From NCBI GenBank assembly GCA_937139155.1, contig CAKZPI010000039.1, positions 1 to 44,691 of the forward strand: DNA of 44,691 bases. The letters are read 5' to 3'. The stretch's first letter is position 1. Each line of letters starts with the position of its first letter. The notes under the pieces were generated by a model. The model did not search any database, was not told where the DNA came from, and was given only the letters and a program-made list of their open reading frames with translations. Origin of the DNA: an uncultured Flavobacteriales bacterium (GTDB lineage Bacteria > Bacteroidota > Bacteroidia > Flavobacteriales > JBLHRE01). The position numbers and the translations under genes were made by a program. Of the stretch, positions 26,081-33,436 are shown one piece after another.

Positions 26081-26880
26081 ACTGGAATTCTTAGAATTTT
26101 AGAGACCGCAAGGAAAAGTTCTGGATGAGCCTTCCGAAAAGCCTCTCCCCTTTCAAAATAATTTTCCAAGACCACTGCAAAAAATTCTTGACGATTGGTT
26201 TTTGCGTACGATCGGAAAAAGCTTGGGTTTCCGCTTTTCATTGAGCGAATCTCGGCCAAGGCCAACCGGTCAAATGCCGCTAAATCCTCAACTGGAATAA
26301 ACCCATGGTCCTGATTTCGAATGGCATTTTCAAGGCGGATGGCATGGGCCATTTCATGAATGGCAAGGTTTACCCCATCGTTTTGGTTTTTAAAGCCTTC
26401 ATTCAAAGCCTTTATTGAAAGGCAAATGATTCCCCGGCCATCTACATGACCCCTATGGTATTTCTTTGTGATCTTAGAATAATAGTCATCCGGGTATACT
26501 AATACCGAATGAAACCTTACCAGAAAAACATCCGGGTACCCATAAGTCAGCATGACTGCCGTACCAGCAATTTTGGCCAATATTTTATTCGGAATTTCGG
26601 TGAGTCCTCCTCTTGGATAAAACCGTTTTGAATGGATGAAAAATTGCATTCTTCGCTCAAATAGCCTCTTCTCTTTCGGATTCAACTTATTATAGAATGG
26701 AAAAAGCTCGGGTAAATATTGACGATAATCTGAATGTAAATACCTAGGTAAAATAAAATTCAAATGGGCCTTTGGAAAAGCCACCTGAAGGAAAGCCTTA
26801 AAGGATTCAAGGGTATGCCAGTAAACGAACAAGCCCAAGAGAAAAAGAGGTATGATTTTAGCGGGATGAAGCATTTTCAA
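26077..26880 (-). CDS. MtfA-family zinc-dependent peptidase, membrane-anchored
   Basis: 267 residues. An N-terminal TM helix (IIPLFLLGLFVYW) is followed by the MtfA (DUF980) domain: the metal site HEMAHAIRLEN (His175, Glu176, His179) and the downstream acidic ligand in QEFFAVVLENYFE (about 230-236). In Enterobacteria MtfA is a peptidase that binds Mlc; here Mlc control is unlikely and the substrate unknown. Anchored forms are common in Bacteroidota. It is convergent with the kinase gene. Confidence 0.88.
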   Translation of the reverse strand: MKMLHPAKIIPLFLLGLFVYWHTLESFKAFLQVAFPKAHLNFILPRYLHSDYRQYLPELFPFYNKLNPKEKRLFERRMQFFIHSKRFYPRGGLTEIPNKILAKIAGTAVMLTYGYPDVFLVRFHSVLVYPDDYYSKITKKYHRGHVDGRGIICLSIKALNEGFKNQNDGVNLAIHEMAHAIRLENAIRNQDHGFIPVEDLAAFDRLALAEIRSMKSGNPSFFRSYAKTNRQEFFAVVLENYFERGEAFRKAHPELFLAVSKILRIPV

Positions 26881-27070
26881 GTATCGGAAAAAAATGCTTA
26901 CTCATTGAGGGAAGGACAAGCATATATTTTTTGAAATATCCCAATACCATAAGTTAATTGTAGTCAGCTAAATAAGTTCGGTTCCCTACTCATCCATTAT
27001 AAAATCTCCCAAAGATTCAAATTGGGTTTTTTTGAATAAGCAAGAATCAAAAAGACTCGTTAAACTAAAA
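26881..27070. other. Intergenic sequence without identified feature
   Basis: AT-rich; I see no gene or clear hairpin here. It separates the peptidase gene from the tandem repeats. Confidence 0.5.
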
Positions 27071-27073
27071 ACC

Positions 27074-27467
27074 CTTCGTGATCCCTAAGCCTGCGGCGGC
27101 TCGTCTTACAAGCAAAACCTAAGCCACCCTGGGGGGGTGGCAAGGTTTTTTTATGGAGGTATTTCCTCAAATGAGATTTAGACATATCTACAACCATTCA
27201 GTTTTGGTCAGGGATTACTTCGTGATCCCTTTGCCTGCGACGGCTCGTCTTACAAGCAAAACCTAAGCCACCCTGGGGGGGTGGCAAGGTTTTTTTATGG
27301 AGGCATTTCCTCAAATGAGATTTGGATATATCTACAGCCATTCAGTTTTGGTCAGGGATTACTTCGTGATCCCTAAGCCTGCGGCGGCTCGTCTTACAGG
27401 CAAAACCTAAGCCACCCTGGGGGGTGGCAAGGTTTTTTTATGGAGGTATTTCCTCAAATGAGATTTG
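27074..27467. repeat. Three tandem 144-bp repeats, each with a terminator-like hairpin
   Basis: Units start with CTTCGTGATCC at 27074, 27218 and 27362, an exact 144-base period; the third stops after about 105 bp. Each carries ACAAGCAAAACC, then a hairpin GCCACC..GGTGGC flanked by AACCT/AGGTT and a T run, then ATGGAGGTATTTCCTCAAATG. The junctions form AGGGATTAC-ttc-GTGATCCCT. ACAAGCAAAACC, a hairpin with T run and ATGGAGGTATTTCC also occur, inverted, downstream of the neighbouring tRNA-Arg fragment. The units therefore look like amplified tRNA 3'-flank/terminator sequence. Confidence 0.8.
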
Positions 27468-27487
27468 GGAAATACCTCCATAAAAAA
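27434..27487. repeat. 20-bp perfect inverted repeat ending the tandem array
   Basis: Arms at 27434-27453 and 27468-27487 are perfect complements (T run, ATGGAGGTATTTCC and inverse) around a 14-base loop. It marks where the tandem array meets the inverted flank of the tRNA-Arg fragment. Confidence 0.75.
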
Positions 27488-27514
27488 AACCCCAACGTGA
27501 CCGTTGGGGTTTTG
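27486..27514 (-). terminator. Terminator downstream of tRNA-Arg fragment
   Basis: AAAACCCCAACG / CGTTGGGGTTTT hairpin with a T run on the minus strand, five bases past the tRNA 3' end. It was probably the terminator of the once-intact tRNA gene. Confidence 0.75.
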
Positions 27515-27518
27515 CTTG

Positions 27519-27592
27519 TGACTCTGTAGGGATTCGAACCCCAAACCTCCTGATCCGTAGTCAGAAGACCTGTTGCCCGCATTCCTTTACCC
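27519..27592 (-). pseudogene. tRNA-Arg (ACG) 3' fragment with non-matching 5' half
   Basis: On the minus strand the anticodon arm (TCTGA-CTACGGA-TCAGG, anticodon ACG), the T arm (TGGGG-TTCGAAT-CCCTA) and the acceptor 3' strand CAGAGTC-A are all intact. The 5' acceptor strand should read GACTCTG; instead the sequence is ATACAGAGGGTAAAGG, which cannot pair, and the D arm is poor. This is what remains when an element integrates in a tRNA gene and displaces its 3' part. A diverged pseudogene is the alternative. Confidence 0.7.
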
Positions 27593-27600
27593 TCTGTATA

Positions 27601-28046
27601 TCAGATTAATAATAATTTCAAAAAGCCTGTTTTTGGCAGACTTTTGGCAGGCCAAAGATATTGTATTATTGCCTGATTTCACAGTAAAAAGAATCCCATA
27701 TCACAAAGAAATTTATCCTACCTTTTTAAGAATGTAACCCATGAGCTGTCACTCCAGGACTCATCAGGTGCCGTTAAAAAATTAATTGGTTCGTTAAACC
27801 CACCCAAGCAAGAAAACCCATTAAAACCACTGAAAGCCTAGTTCCCTCAGTGCTTTCAGCGTTATTGCGTCCTAAAAAACGTCAATTTTAAGCTAAAAAA
27901 AAGCCCATTTTGTGTCGATTTTAGGCCAAAAACGAGTTAAATCCAGCGGCTTTTTATCTGATATTTCGCCTGTTTTCAAACTATTTTCACGGGCGATTTC
28001 AGGTTTTTTTTACAACCAAAAAGGCAAACCATCCCAAAAAAATCAT
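27601..28046. other. AT-rich non-coding end of the putative island
   Basis: No gene is seen. TTTTGGCAG occurs twice at 27631 and 27642, 11 bp apart, inside a GCCTG/CAGGC dyad; such direct repeats next to an att site can be integrase arm-binding sites (inference). Near 27880 and 27913 a 20-base segment is imperfectly repeated (TCAATTTTAAGC / TCGATTTTAGGC). A hairpin with a T8 tail ends at about 28011. Confidence 0.4.
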
Positions 28047-29153
28047 TTAAGAAATCCCCGTGGTTAGATTAAAAATAGGCATGTACATAGCCACCAAAAT
28101 GATTCCAATCATGGAGGCTACCAGCAAAATCATTATCGGCTCCAAAAGTTTAGACAACACCTTGGTTTGATTTTCAAGTATAGTGTACTGTTCTTTGGCC
28201 AAATGTTCAAAGGCACCCTTGATTTGGCCGGTTTCTATTCCAAACTCGATCAATCCAAGCATTTTACCTGAAAAGTAGGTTACCTTTTCAGCTAGAGAAG
28301 AAACCGGCATGTCCGAACGAATCAATACCCCTTGAATTTTTTGAACCTCGCTAGCCAATAAAACATTGTCACAAGCTGATGAGGCCTTATTTAAGGCCTG
28401 CTCAAATGGGTGTCGGCTCTGGAGCATTAAGGTCATTAATTGACAAAATTTTGAGCGCACGGCAGCAAGGTGAAAAGACCGGACTCCTGGTAATTTCTGA
28501 AACATGGATTGTGCCATAGATCTGACCTTGACATAGTTTCGATACCCGAAAACAAAAAGGATAATGCCACCTATAACCAACAAAAACACCAAAAATATAC
28601 TCCCTGAATGATTGGCAAGGGACAAAACAAACCGCGTCAAAGCTGGAAGCTCCACCCCCGCTTGAGTAAAGGTACTCTCAAACATGGGAATAACCATGGT
28701 TATCATAAAATAAAGAATCCCAAAGGAAAGCCCTAAGACAAACAAAGGATAAATAAGTGCCTTTTGAATTTGACTGGTAAGCTCTTTTTGAGCCTGATAA
28801 TAATTGCCTAGGAAAATTAATACCTCCTTTAGGTTCCCAGTTTGCTCGGCAAGAGAGAGCGACCACTGATCAAGCGGTGTTTTTGATACTTGCCCAGCAT
28901 AGGCACTTGAAAAGGATTGGCCTTTATTCAATGCTGCAATTAAATTTGACAAGACCGCATTGTTACGCTTTCCAATTCCATTGGTCCTATAAATCAAGTC
29001 CACCGCTTTTTTAAGGGATAGCCCCGCCTGTAAGCCCATGTGTAATTCTTTAAAAAACTCAATCTTTTTTCGCTTTGACAAGCCTTTGGGCCTTTTCATT
29101 TGCCAATCGAGCAAACTTTGATTCACATTGGACTTGTTAAACTCAATCTGCAT
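28047..29153 (-). CDS. gspF: Type II secretion/type IV pilus inner-membrane platform protein (GspF/PilC family)
   Basis: 368 residues with two T2SSF domains: the first about 30-150 (KKIEFFKELHMGLQAGLSLKKAV), the second about 235-350 (SKFCQLMTLMLQSRHPFEQAL). TM helices lie at about 130-155, 185-208 and 338-360 (LLVASMIGIILVAMYMPIF). GspF couples the cytoplasmic ATPase to pseudopilus assembly. It is the last gene of the operon and overlaps the preceding pseudopilin gene by 11 bases. It is of normal family length, without truncation. Confidence 0.9.
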   Translation of the reverse strand: MQIEFNKSNVNQSLLDWQMKRPKGLSKRKKIEFFKELHMGLQAGLSLKKAVDLIYRTNGIGKRNNAVLSNLIAALNKGQSFSSAYAGQVSKTPLDQWSLSLAEQTGNLKEVLIFLGNYYQAQKELTSQIQKALIYPLFVLGLSFGILYFMITMVIPMFESTFTQAGVELPALTRFVLSLANHSGSIFLVFLLVIGGIILFVFGYRNYVKVRSMAQSMFQKLPGVRSFHLAAVRSKFCQLMTLMLQSRHPFEQALNKASSACDNVLLASEVQKIQGVLIRSDMPVSSLAEKVTYFSGKMLGLIEFGIETGQIKGAFEHLAKEQYTILENQTKVLSKLLEPIMILLVASMIGIILVAMYMPIFNLTTGIS

Positions 29154-29493
29154 GTAAAGGGTTTTGTTTTAAATAAACAGGAAAGGTATCCTGATCTAGG
29201 GTGTCCACCAAATAAATCCTTGAACTGTCCAAGGGGTTAGGGAAAACCACTTCAAACCCTTCCCTTATGGCCTGCGATGCAAGGGAGTCCATTCCATGAA
29301 TCACCCCCTTTTGGTATAGGTAATTCACCTGGTTCACGCGGTCCAGTTTCTCAAAGGTAGGCTCTCCTATTCCTTGTCGATTTAAAAGATAGGAAAGGCT
29401 CAAGTAGATCAGACCTACCAAGATCGATCCAGCCAACAGGCTTATCATTAGCTCAACCAGGGTAAAACCCTTTAGTTTTCTTGGCATGGGCAT
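29143..29493 (-). CDS. Minor pseudopilin with prepilin cleavage motif (GspJ/PilW-like)
   Basis: 116 residues with the type III signal MPMPRKLKG-FTLVELMISLL: cleavage after Gly9, Phe as +1 and Glu at +5, then a 20-residue hydrophobic helix. The short soluble part begins NRQGIGEPTFEKLDR. It overlaps its upstream neighbour by 22 bases. The position after the GspK-like and GspI-like genes suggests a GspJ/PilW-type minor pseudopilin, but the body is too short to assign by family. Confidence 0.82.
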   Translation of the reverse strand: MPMPRKLKGFTLVELMISLLAGSILVGLIYLSLSYLLNRQGIGEPTFEKLDRVNQVNYLYQKGVIHGMDSLASQAIREGFEVVFPNPLDSSRIYLVDTLDQDTFPVYLKQNPLHAD

Positions 29494-29825
29494 GGGTTAG
29501 TTTTAAAAGAAAAAGTGCTCACCAGCCGCTTGTTTTTTGTCAAAGAAAGGGTGGTAAGGTCTTGGGCCTCAACAAAACTTGGAGTGGTAGAGATGGCAAC
29601 ATCATAACCCAAAAAGTGTTTTGGTAGCTCCATCGCCTGGCAGGGATCCTCCAGCAGTAGATTGGTAAGGTACCTTTCTACGACCAATGCTTTTGCCTTA
29701 GTCTGAAGATTGTATTGCTGATTTTGATGGTATTCTAAGAAAGTGAACTGAAGCAACAAGGCCCCAGAAAACAACACGCTGGCCACCAGCACTTCGGTAA
29801 TGCTAAAACCACTGAAGGACCTCAT
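29472..29825 (-). CDS. Minor pseudopilin with prepilin cleavage motif (GspI/PilV-like)
   Basis: 117 residues with the signal MRSFSG-FSITEVLVASVLFSG: cleavage after Gly6, Glu at +5, hydrophobic helix to about residue 27. The rest is a small soluble domain ending in a CPC motif (NPCPCQEN). It overlaps both neighbours, so it is co-translated with them. FSITEVLVAS resembles GspI/PilV starts. Confidence 0.82.
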   Translation of the reverse strand: MRSFSGFSITEVLVASVLFSGALLLQFTFLEYHQNQQYNLQTKAKALVVERYLTNLLLEDPCQAMELPKHFLGYDVAISTTPSFVEAQDLTTLSLTKNKRLVSTFSFKTNPCPCQEN

Positions 29826-31035
29826 AGGAAGATGGGTATTGGTCGCATGAACTCACCCTTTCAAAGGGTCTTATTTCAACATCCATAAAATGGTCTTGTT
29901 TGAGTGCTGTTTTGCCTTCAATCACCGCTTTTTCTATTACACATTGGCCCCGAATCACCCCCTGAACCTGAGCACCACCGTTTTCTACCCACAGCCTTCC
30001 TATTATTTCACTGGATGAGTCACTTTTATACACCAGTTGATTTGAATGACGGCCCTTAAGGTAGACTTGACCGTGAATTTTGGCATTTTCAAGTGTTAAC
30101 CTGGAGTCCGTGTGACTCGAGAAAAAACCAACTGAACTGGGGGCAAGCAGCCTTGCTTGTTTTATCAAAACAGTGCCATCAGCGATTAAATGTCCACTTA
30201 TTTCCACTCCTGACCCTAGGTGAATATTACTTGAAACAATCAGGCAATGCTGGATCTTAACTCCCCGGTGAAGCCTTAGGCTGTCCTGCCCATGGAGTAT
30301 GATGTTTCCAGAAAAGGAATACCCACTATCGAGGTCCATATGACCCGCCGATAGAATTAAGGTTGTCGAATCAAAGGATCTGTGATAGGTTTTAATCAAG
30401 GTGTCAAAGGGCAGGCTCCGGCTATAATTCAGAATAGAGTCTTGTAAAAAATCAATGCTGGCAACCGCAGGGGTTTGCCGTTTGGTCAGGGGTTGTATTA
30501 GGTAACGACCCGACCCTTGATACCTTCGATTGAAAAGCGCCACTTGTCGAACCCTGGGAACGGGCAACAAGACAACCCCTTCTAGGTGAACCTTGCCAGC
30601 CAAATTTATAGGGGCATATCCTTGATACACAACCAACACCGTATCGGATTGCGGTATGGACCCAATTAAGGCATGCACTTTCCTATCGGAAAGCGCTGAG
30701 TGAGCGCTCACAAGTAAATCCTGACCCCATGGACGGGTTGTTATCTCAACCTTAGAGTCCTGGTCATCTGGTGAAATCACCATTACCGTGTCTGGGCGCA
30801 CTCTCCCAATTGTGTATAGATCCTTACAAAATAGTTGTATGGCCGATTTTGCATAAAGCATGCCCCGAACTCTTTTTCGCTCATGCTCTAAGGACCCACT
30901 TGCCAGTGCCGTAGATTCCAATTGAACCAAGGTAAGGGTGAAAACCACTAAGGTAAAAACCAAGGTAATGACAAGGGCAAAGCCCCCCATACGCTTACTT
31001 TTTCCACCAAAACAATTTGATTCTCTTTCGATCAA
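29803..31035 (-). CDS. GspK/PilX-like pseudopilin with bactofilin-like beta-helical body
   Basis: 410 residues. A basic leader KSKRMGG is followed by FALVITLVFTLVVFTL, matching PilX/GspK starts, which lack Glu at +5. Instead of a helical GspK body, residues from about 140 on read as repeating short strands (VHLEGVVLL, IQHCLIVSSNIHLGSGVEISGHLIADGTVLIKQARL, IHGQVYLKGR), as in polymer-forming bactofilin-like right-handed beta-helices. The first ATG is kept because the leader needs its basic residues; an ATG at 30990 would leave only MGG. It overlaps the upstream gene by 41 bases. Confidence 0.75.
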   Translation of the reverse strand: MIERESNCFGGKSKRMGGFALVITLVFTLVVFTLTLVQLESTALASGSLEHERKRVRGMLYAKSAIQLFCKDLYTIGRVRPDTVMVISPDDQDSKVEITTRPWGQDLLVSAHSALSDRKVHALIGSIPQSDTVLVVYQGYAPINLAGKVHLEGVVLLPVPRVRQVALFNRRYQGSGRYLIQPLTKRQTPAVASIDFLQDSILNYSRSLPFDTLIKTYHRSFDSTTLILSAGHMDLDSGYSFSGNIILHGQDSLRLHRGVKIQHCLIVSSNIHLGSGVEISGHLIADGTVLIKQARLLAPSSVGFFSSHTDSRLTLENAKIHGQVYLKGRHSNQLVYKSDSSSEIIGRLWVENGGAQVQGVIRGQCVIEKAVIEGKTALKQDHFMDVEIRPFERVSSCDQYPSSYEVLQWF

Positions 31036-31435
31036 TGCGCTTCCATTTTCCGTTTATTTTCACCATAACCGCCACCCTTTTACCCTGGTTCCAAGACTCG
31101 AGTTGAGCCAAATCACCTGTAACAGGATTAAACTTTCGCCAAGTTCCAGTTTTTAAGCCATATTCCATCATTCCATAGGCCAACATCGTCCCTTGAGTCG
31201 AATGCACCCGGTAAACACCATGCACTACTTTTCCAGCACACCCCCCCTTGGTTGCGTGCAGTTGGCCAGCCTTAAACCAAAAGTAGGTAAGGTCTGGATC
31301 ACAGTTCATGCAGTCATTTCCAAAAGGATAAGTGGTAAACTCAACAATGGTATCACCTGACTTAAAAGTAAGTCCTTGTCCATTTGAAGCGTAAGTAAAA
31401 AGACCCAAAAACAGGGCAATAAAAATGATTTTCAT
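30995..31435 (-). CDS. Exported MORN-like protein in the secretion operon
   Basis: 146 residues with a signal peptide (FIALFLGLFTYASNGQ). The mature part has a cysteine cluster (NDCMNCDPD, then GGCAGK) and a MORN/YwqK-like repeat (GMMEYGLKTGTWRKFNPVTG). It has no counterpart in canonical T2SS or T4P sets. It overlaps the upstream GspC-like gene by four bases (ATGA), so it is truly part of the operon. Specific role unknown; a periplasmic or surface accessory subunit is plausible. Confidence 0.7.
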   Translation of the reverse strand: MKIIFIALFLGLFTYASNGQGLTFKSGDTIVEFTTYPFGNDCMNCDPDLTYFWFKAGQLHATKGGCAGKVVHGVYRVHSTQGTMLAYGMMEYGLKTGTWRKFNPVTGDLAQLESWNQGKRVAVMVKINGKWKRIDRKRIKLFWWKK

Positions 31436-31902
31436 GGTAGATAAAAGTTTTTTGTTTGGTTTAAATACTCAAACGATAAGGAGTCCGGCGAAAACTCAAG
31501 TAAATAAAGTCCACTTGGCAGCTCTTTGGTCCAAGGATAAATATAGCCAAAGGTATCTCCAATCTGGCAATACCACATTCCCGTATCAGCATGATTAAAA
31601 TAACCCAGTAGTTCTACTTTAGGCCACCGAGCTTCAGCGGGATTTTTTGGCCTAGGTTTTGTCCCAGGCTTCTCCGACTCCTTGGGGCTTGAAGATTTTA
31701 GGGGTCCTAAATTAAAAGGCCTTCTAGATAAACTCCTTAATCCCCTGGCCCGGTCAGGACTATCCTGGGGTATTTTAGGAGGCTGCATTGCGGGTGCTTG
31801 GGTATCTGACGGATTAGGTCGAAAAAAATACTTTCGCCCAATAAGGACAAGAACTAAAACCAAGGCCAGCATTAGAATGGTATTTAAACCAGGTTTGTTC
31901 AT
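31432..31902 (-). CDS. GspC/PilP-like periplasmic linker protein
   Basis: 156 residues: one N-terminal TM helix (ILMLALVLVLVLIG), a proline-rich linker, then a C-terminal beta domain (ELLGYFNHADTGMWYCQIGDTFGYIYPWTKEL, SPDSLSFEYLNQT). This fits the HR domain of GspC or the domain of PilP, which connect the inner-membrane platform to the secretin. The identity is low, so the call rests on architecture and on the position between PilO-like and secretin-linked genes. Four-base overlaps on both sides. Confidence 0.65.
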   Translation of the reverse strand: MNKPGLNTILMLALVLVLVLIGRKYFFRPNPSDTQAPAMQPPKIPQDSPDRARGLRSLSRRPFNLGPLKSSSPKESEKPGTKPRPKNPAEARWPKVELLGYFNHADTGMWYCQIGDTFGYIYPWTKELPSGLYLLEFSPDSLSFEYLNQTKNFYLP

Positions 31903-32351
31903 GGCAAAAGTGAGATGTCAAGGGTTATTAACAACTGGTCCGATTTTTTTTCAAACCGAACTTTTGATATTCGCTTTCTTGCTTGAATCCTTTCTATTTG
32001 TTGCAGTGTCCTCATGCAAGAGCTGTAATCTCCTCGATATTTCCAGGTTATCTCAAACCCTTGGGGCTTCCCTGGTAAAGAACGCTTGATTTGATATTCC
32101 GGATGCAGGGTTTCACCTGGTTTAAGGGTGCCAAACAATTGATTCAACAAATGATCCGGTTGGGTCACTTCCCGGGCTTTGTTAGCCCCTAAGGACAAGC
32201 TTCTTTGTTGACTTTTCAAGGTCTCGAGCTGTGACTTTAATGCCTCCACCTGGGTTCTAACCGCAAAGGTCGGGGCAATCAAGCGTTGATAACCAAGGAT
32301 GGATAAGACCATCAAAGCCATGATAATCCCTATGTTTTTTGGTTTTCTCAC
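31899..32351 (-). CDS. GspM/PilO-like assembly protein
   Basis: 150 residues: a TM helix at about 8-25, a coiled coil (RTQVEALKSQLETLKSQQRSL) and a small C-terminal ferredoxin-like domain (EITWKYRGDYSSCMRTLQQIERI, then VRFEKKSDQLLITLDISLL). This is the PilO/GspM layout; the protein would pair with the GspL/PilN-like product upstream. ATGA overlap with it. Confidence 0.75.
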   Translation of the reverse strand: MRKPKNIGIIMALMVLSILGYQRLIAPTFAVRTQVEALKSQLETLKSQQRSLSLGANKAREVTQPDHLLNQLFGTLKPGETLHPEYQIKRSLPGKPQGFEITWKYRGDYSSCMRTLQQIERIQARKRISKVRFEKKSDQLLITLDISLLP

Positions 32352-33433
32352 TTTTGGATCACTTCGATTAAAAAGGTTTTCGAATTTCTTCTTTTAGCCT
32401 TGGTCTGAAAACGCTCAACCAGCAGATTCTGGGATTGATTGATCTGCTCAATCCAATCTTTCAAATCCCGTTGATTTTGAAAACTTCCAACCAGAGTCAC
32501 CCGATAAATCCTTTGTTCGGGCTCTCCTTGAAGGTCAATTAATTCTAAGCTTAAATCCGAAGGCATCAAAAAAATAAGTTGATCAATAATAACTGATGGC
32601 CAGCCATGATAGAGGTTCATAAATGCCTGAACTTCTTGGGCTCGATTGGTTTGCTCTTCCCATTGGCGCACGCCAAGGCTTTCCTTTGTGATGGCTTGTT
32701 CCAACTGAGCCGTTTTTTCTTGCAAATGAAGCCGGTAAAAGTAAAAAAGCCCAAATAGCACCAGTAAGGATGCCAAGGCCAAGATCATTACCTGGTCCGG
32801 CCGATTCCCATCACCCCCCGACTTAAGGCTTATTTTTGAATCCGCTGGTACACTTGAATCAAAGGTAAGATTGTTCTTGGCCGCCAACACAGCGCCAAGG
32901 CAACATAGTCCGGGTCGATCTAATACGTTGGAACCTATTTCAAGTCTTTCCACCGGATTCCCTTCCCCTTTTCTTGTTAGGTCTAGGCCAAAAAATTGTC
33001 CTGAAAAATCCTCAAAATAGAACTCGTTTACCTCAGGGAAGGCCTTGGCCAAAAAACACAGCCCTGGAAGGGTTACTGGACCTAAAAAAACAGTGTAATG
33101 ATCAAAATGCCTGTCTAGGGCTAACCTCGATAAAGCATTTTGCGCAAGGTTCTGATTAACCTTTACCAGCAATTGCCGTTGATTGAATGTTACTTTTTGA
33201 AACAACCCTTGCTCATTTGAATTGTCTCCCCTCTGGTTCACCTCCACATAACACGGCAGGTCAAGAACCACAAAAACAGGTTTCTTTTTATTTAAGGTTT
33301 TTAAAAAATCGTTGGGCTGCCATGCAGATTCTACAATGTCCAACCCCTTGGAGCTAAGCCTTACAATAAGGGTGTAAACCTGATCCGGATGCTGGTCATT
33401 AATGTATACGCACTGAAAGGTCTTGGGTCCCAT
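32348..33433 (-). CDS. GspL/PilMN-like assembly platform protein
   Basis: 361 residues. A cytoplasmic domain (1-210) in the position of GspL/PilM is followed by a TM helix (about 215-234, VMILALASLLVLFGLFYFY), a coiled coil, and a PilN-like periplasmic domain (WPSVIIDQLIFLMPSDLSLELIDLQGE, YRVTLVGSFQNQRDLKDWIEQIN). The PilN part is the better match. The N-terminal domain is diverged, without evident actin-like nucleotide motifs. It starts three bases after the secretin stop. Confidence 0.72.
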   Translation of the reverse strand: MGPKTFQCVYINDQHPDQVYTLIVRLSSKGLDIVESAWQPNDFLKTLNKKKPVFVVLDLPCYVEVNQRGDNSNEQGLFQKVTFNQRQLLVKVNQNLAQNALSRLALDRHFDHYTVFLGPVTLPGLCFLAKAFPEVNEFYFEDFSGQFFGLDLTRKGEGNPVERLEIGSNVLDRPGLCCLGAVLAAKNNLTFDSSVPADSKISLKSGGDGNRPDQVMILALASLLVLFGLFYFYRLHLQEKTAQLEQAITKESLGVRQWEEQTNRAQEVQAFMNLYHGWPSVIIDQLIFLMPSDLSLELIDLQGEPEQRIYRVTLVGSFQNQRDLKDWIEQINQSQNLLVERFQTKAKRRNSKTFLIEVIQK

Positions 33434-33436
33434 CTT

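Noticed and set aside
27074..27467. Possible CRISPR array
   Set aside because: The repeats are 144 bp long, contiguous and without unique spacers, and no cas gene is near.
27519..27592. Functional tRNA-Arg
   Set aside because: The 5' strand cannot pair with CAGAGTC of the 3' acceptor strand and the D arm is poor, so a mature tRNA cannot form from this copy alone.
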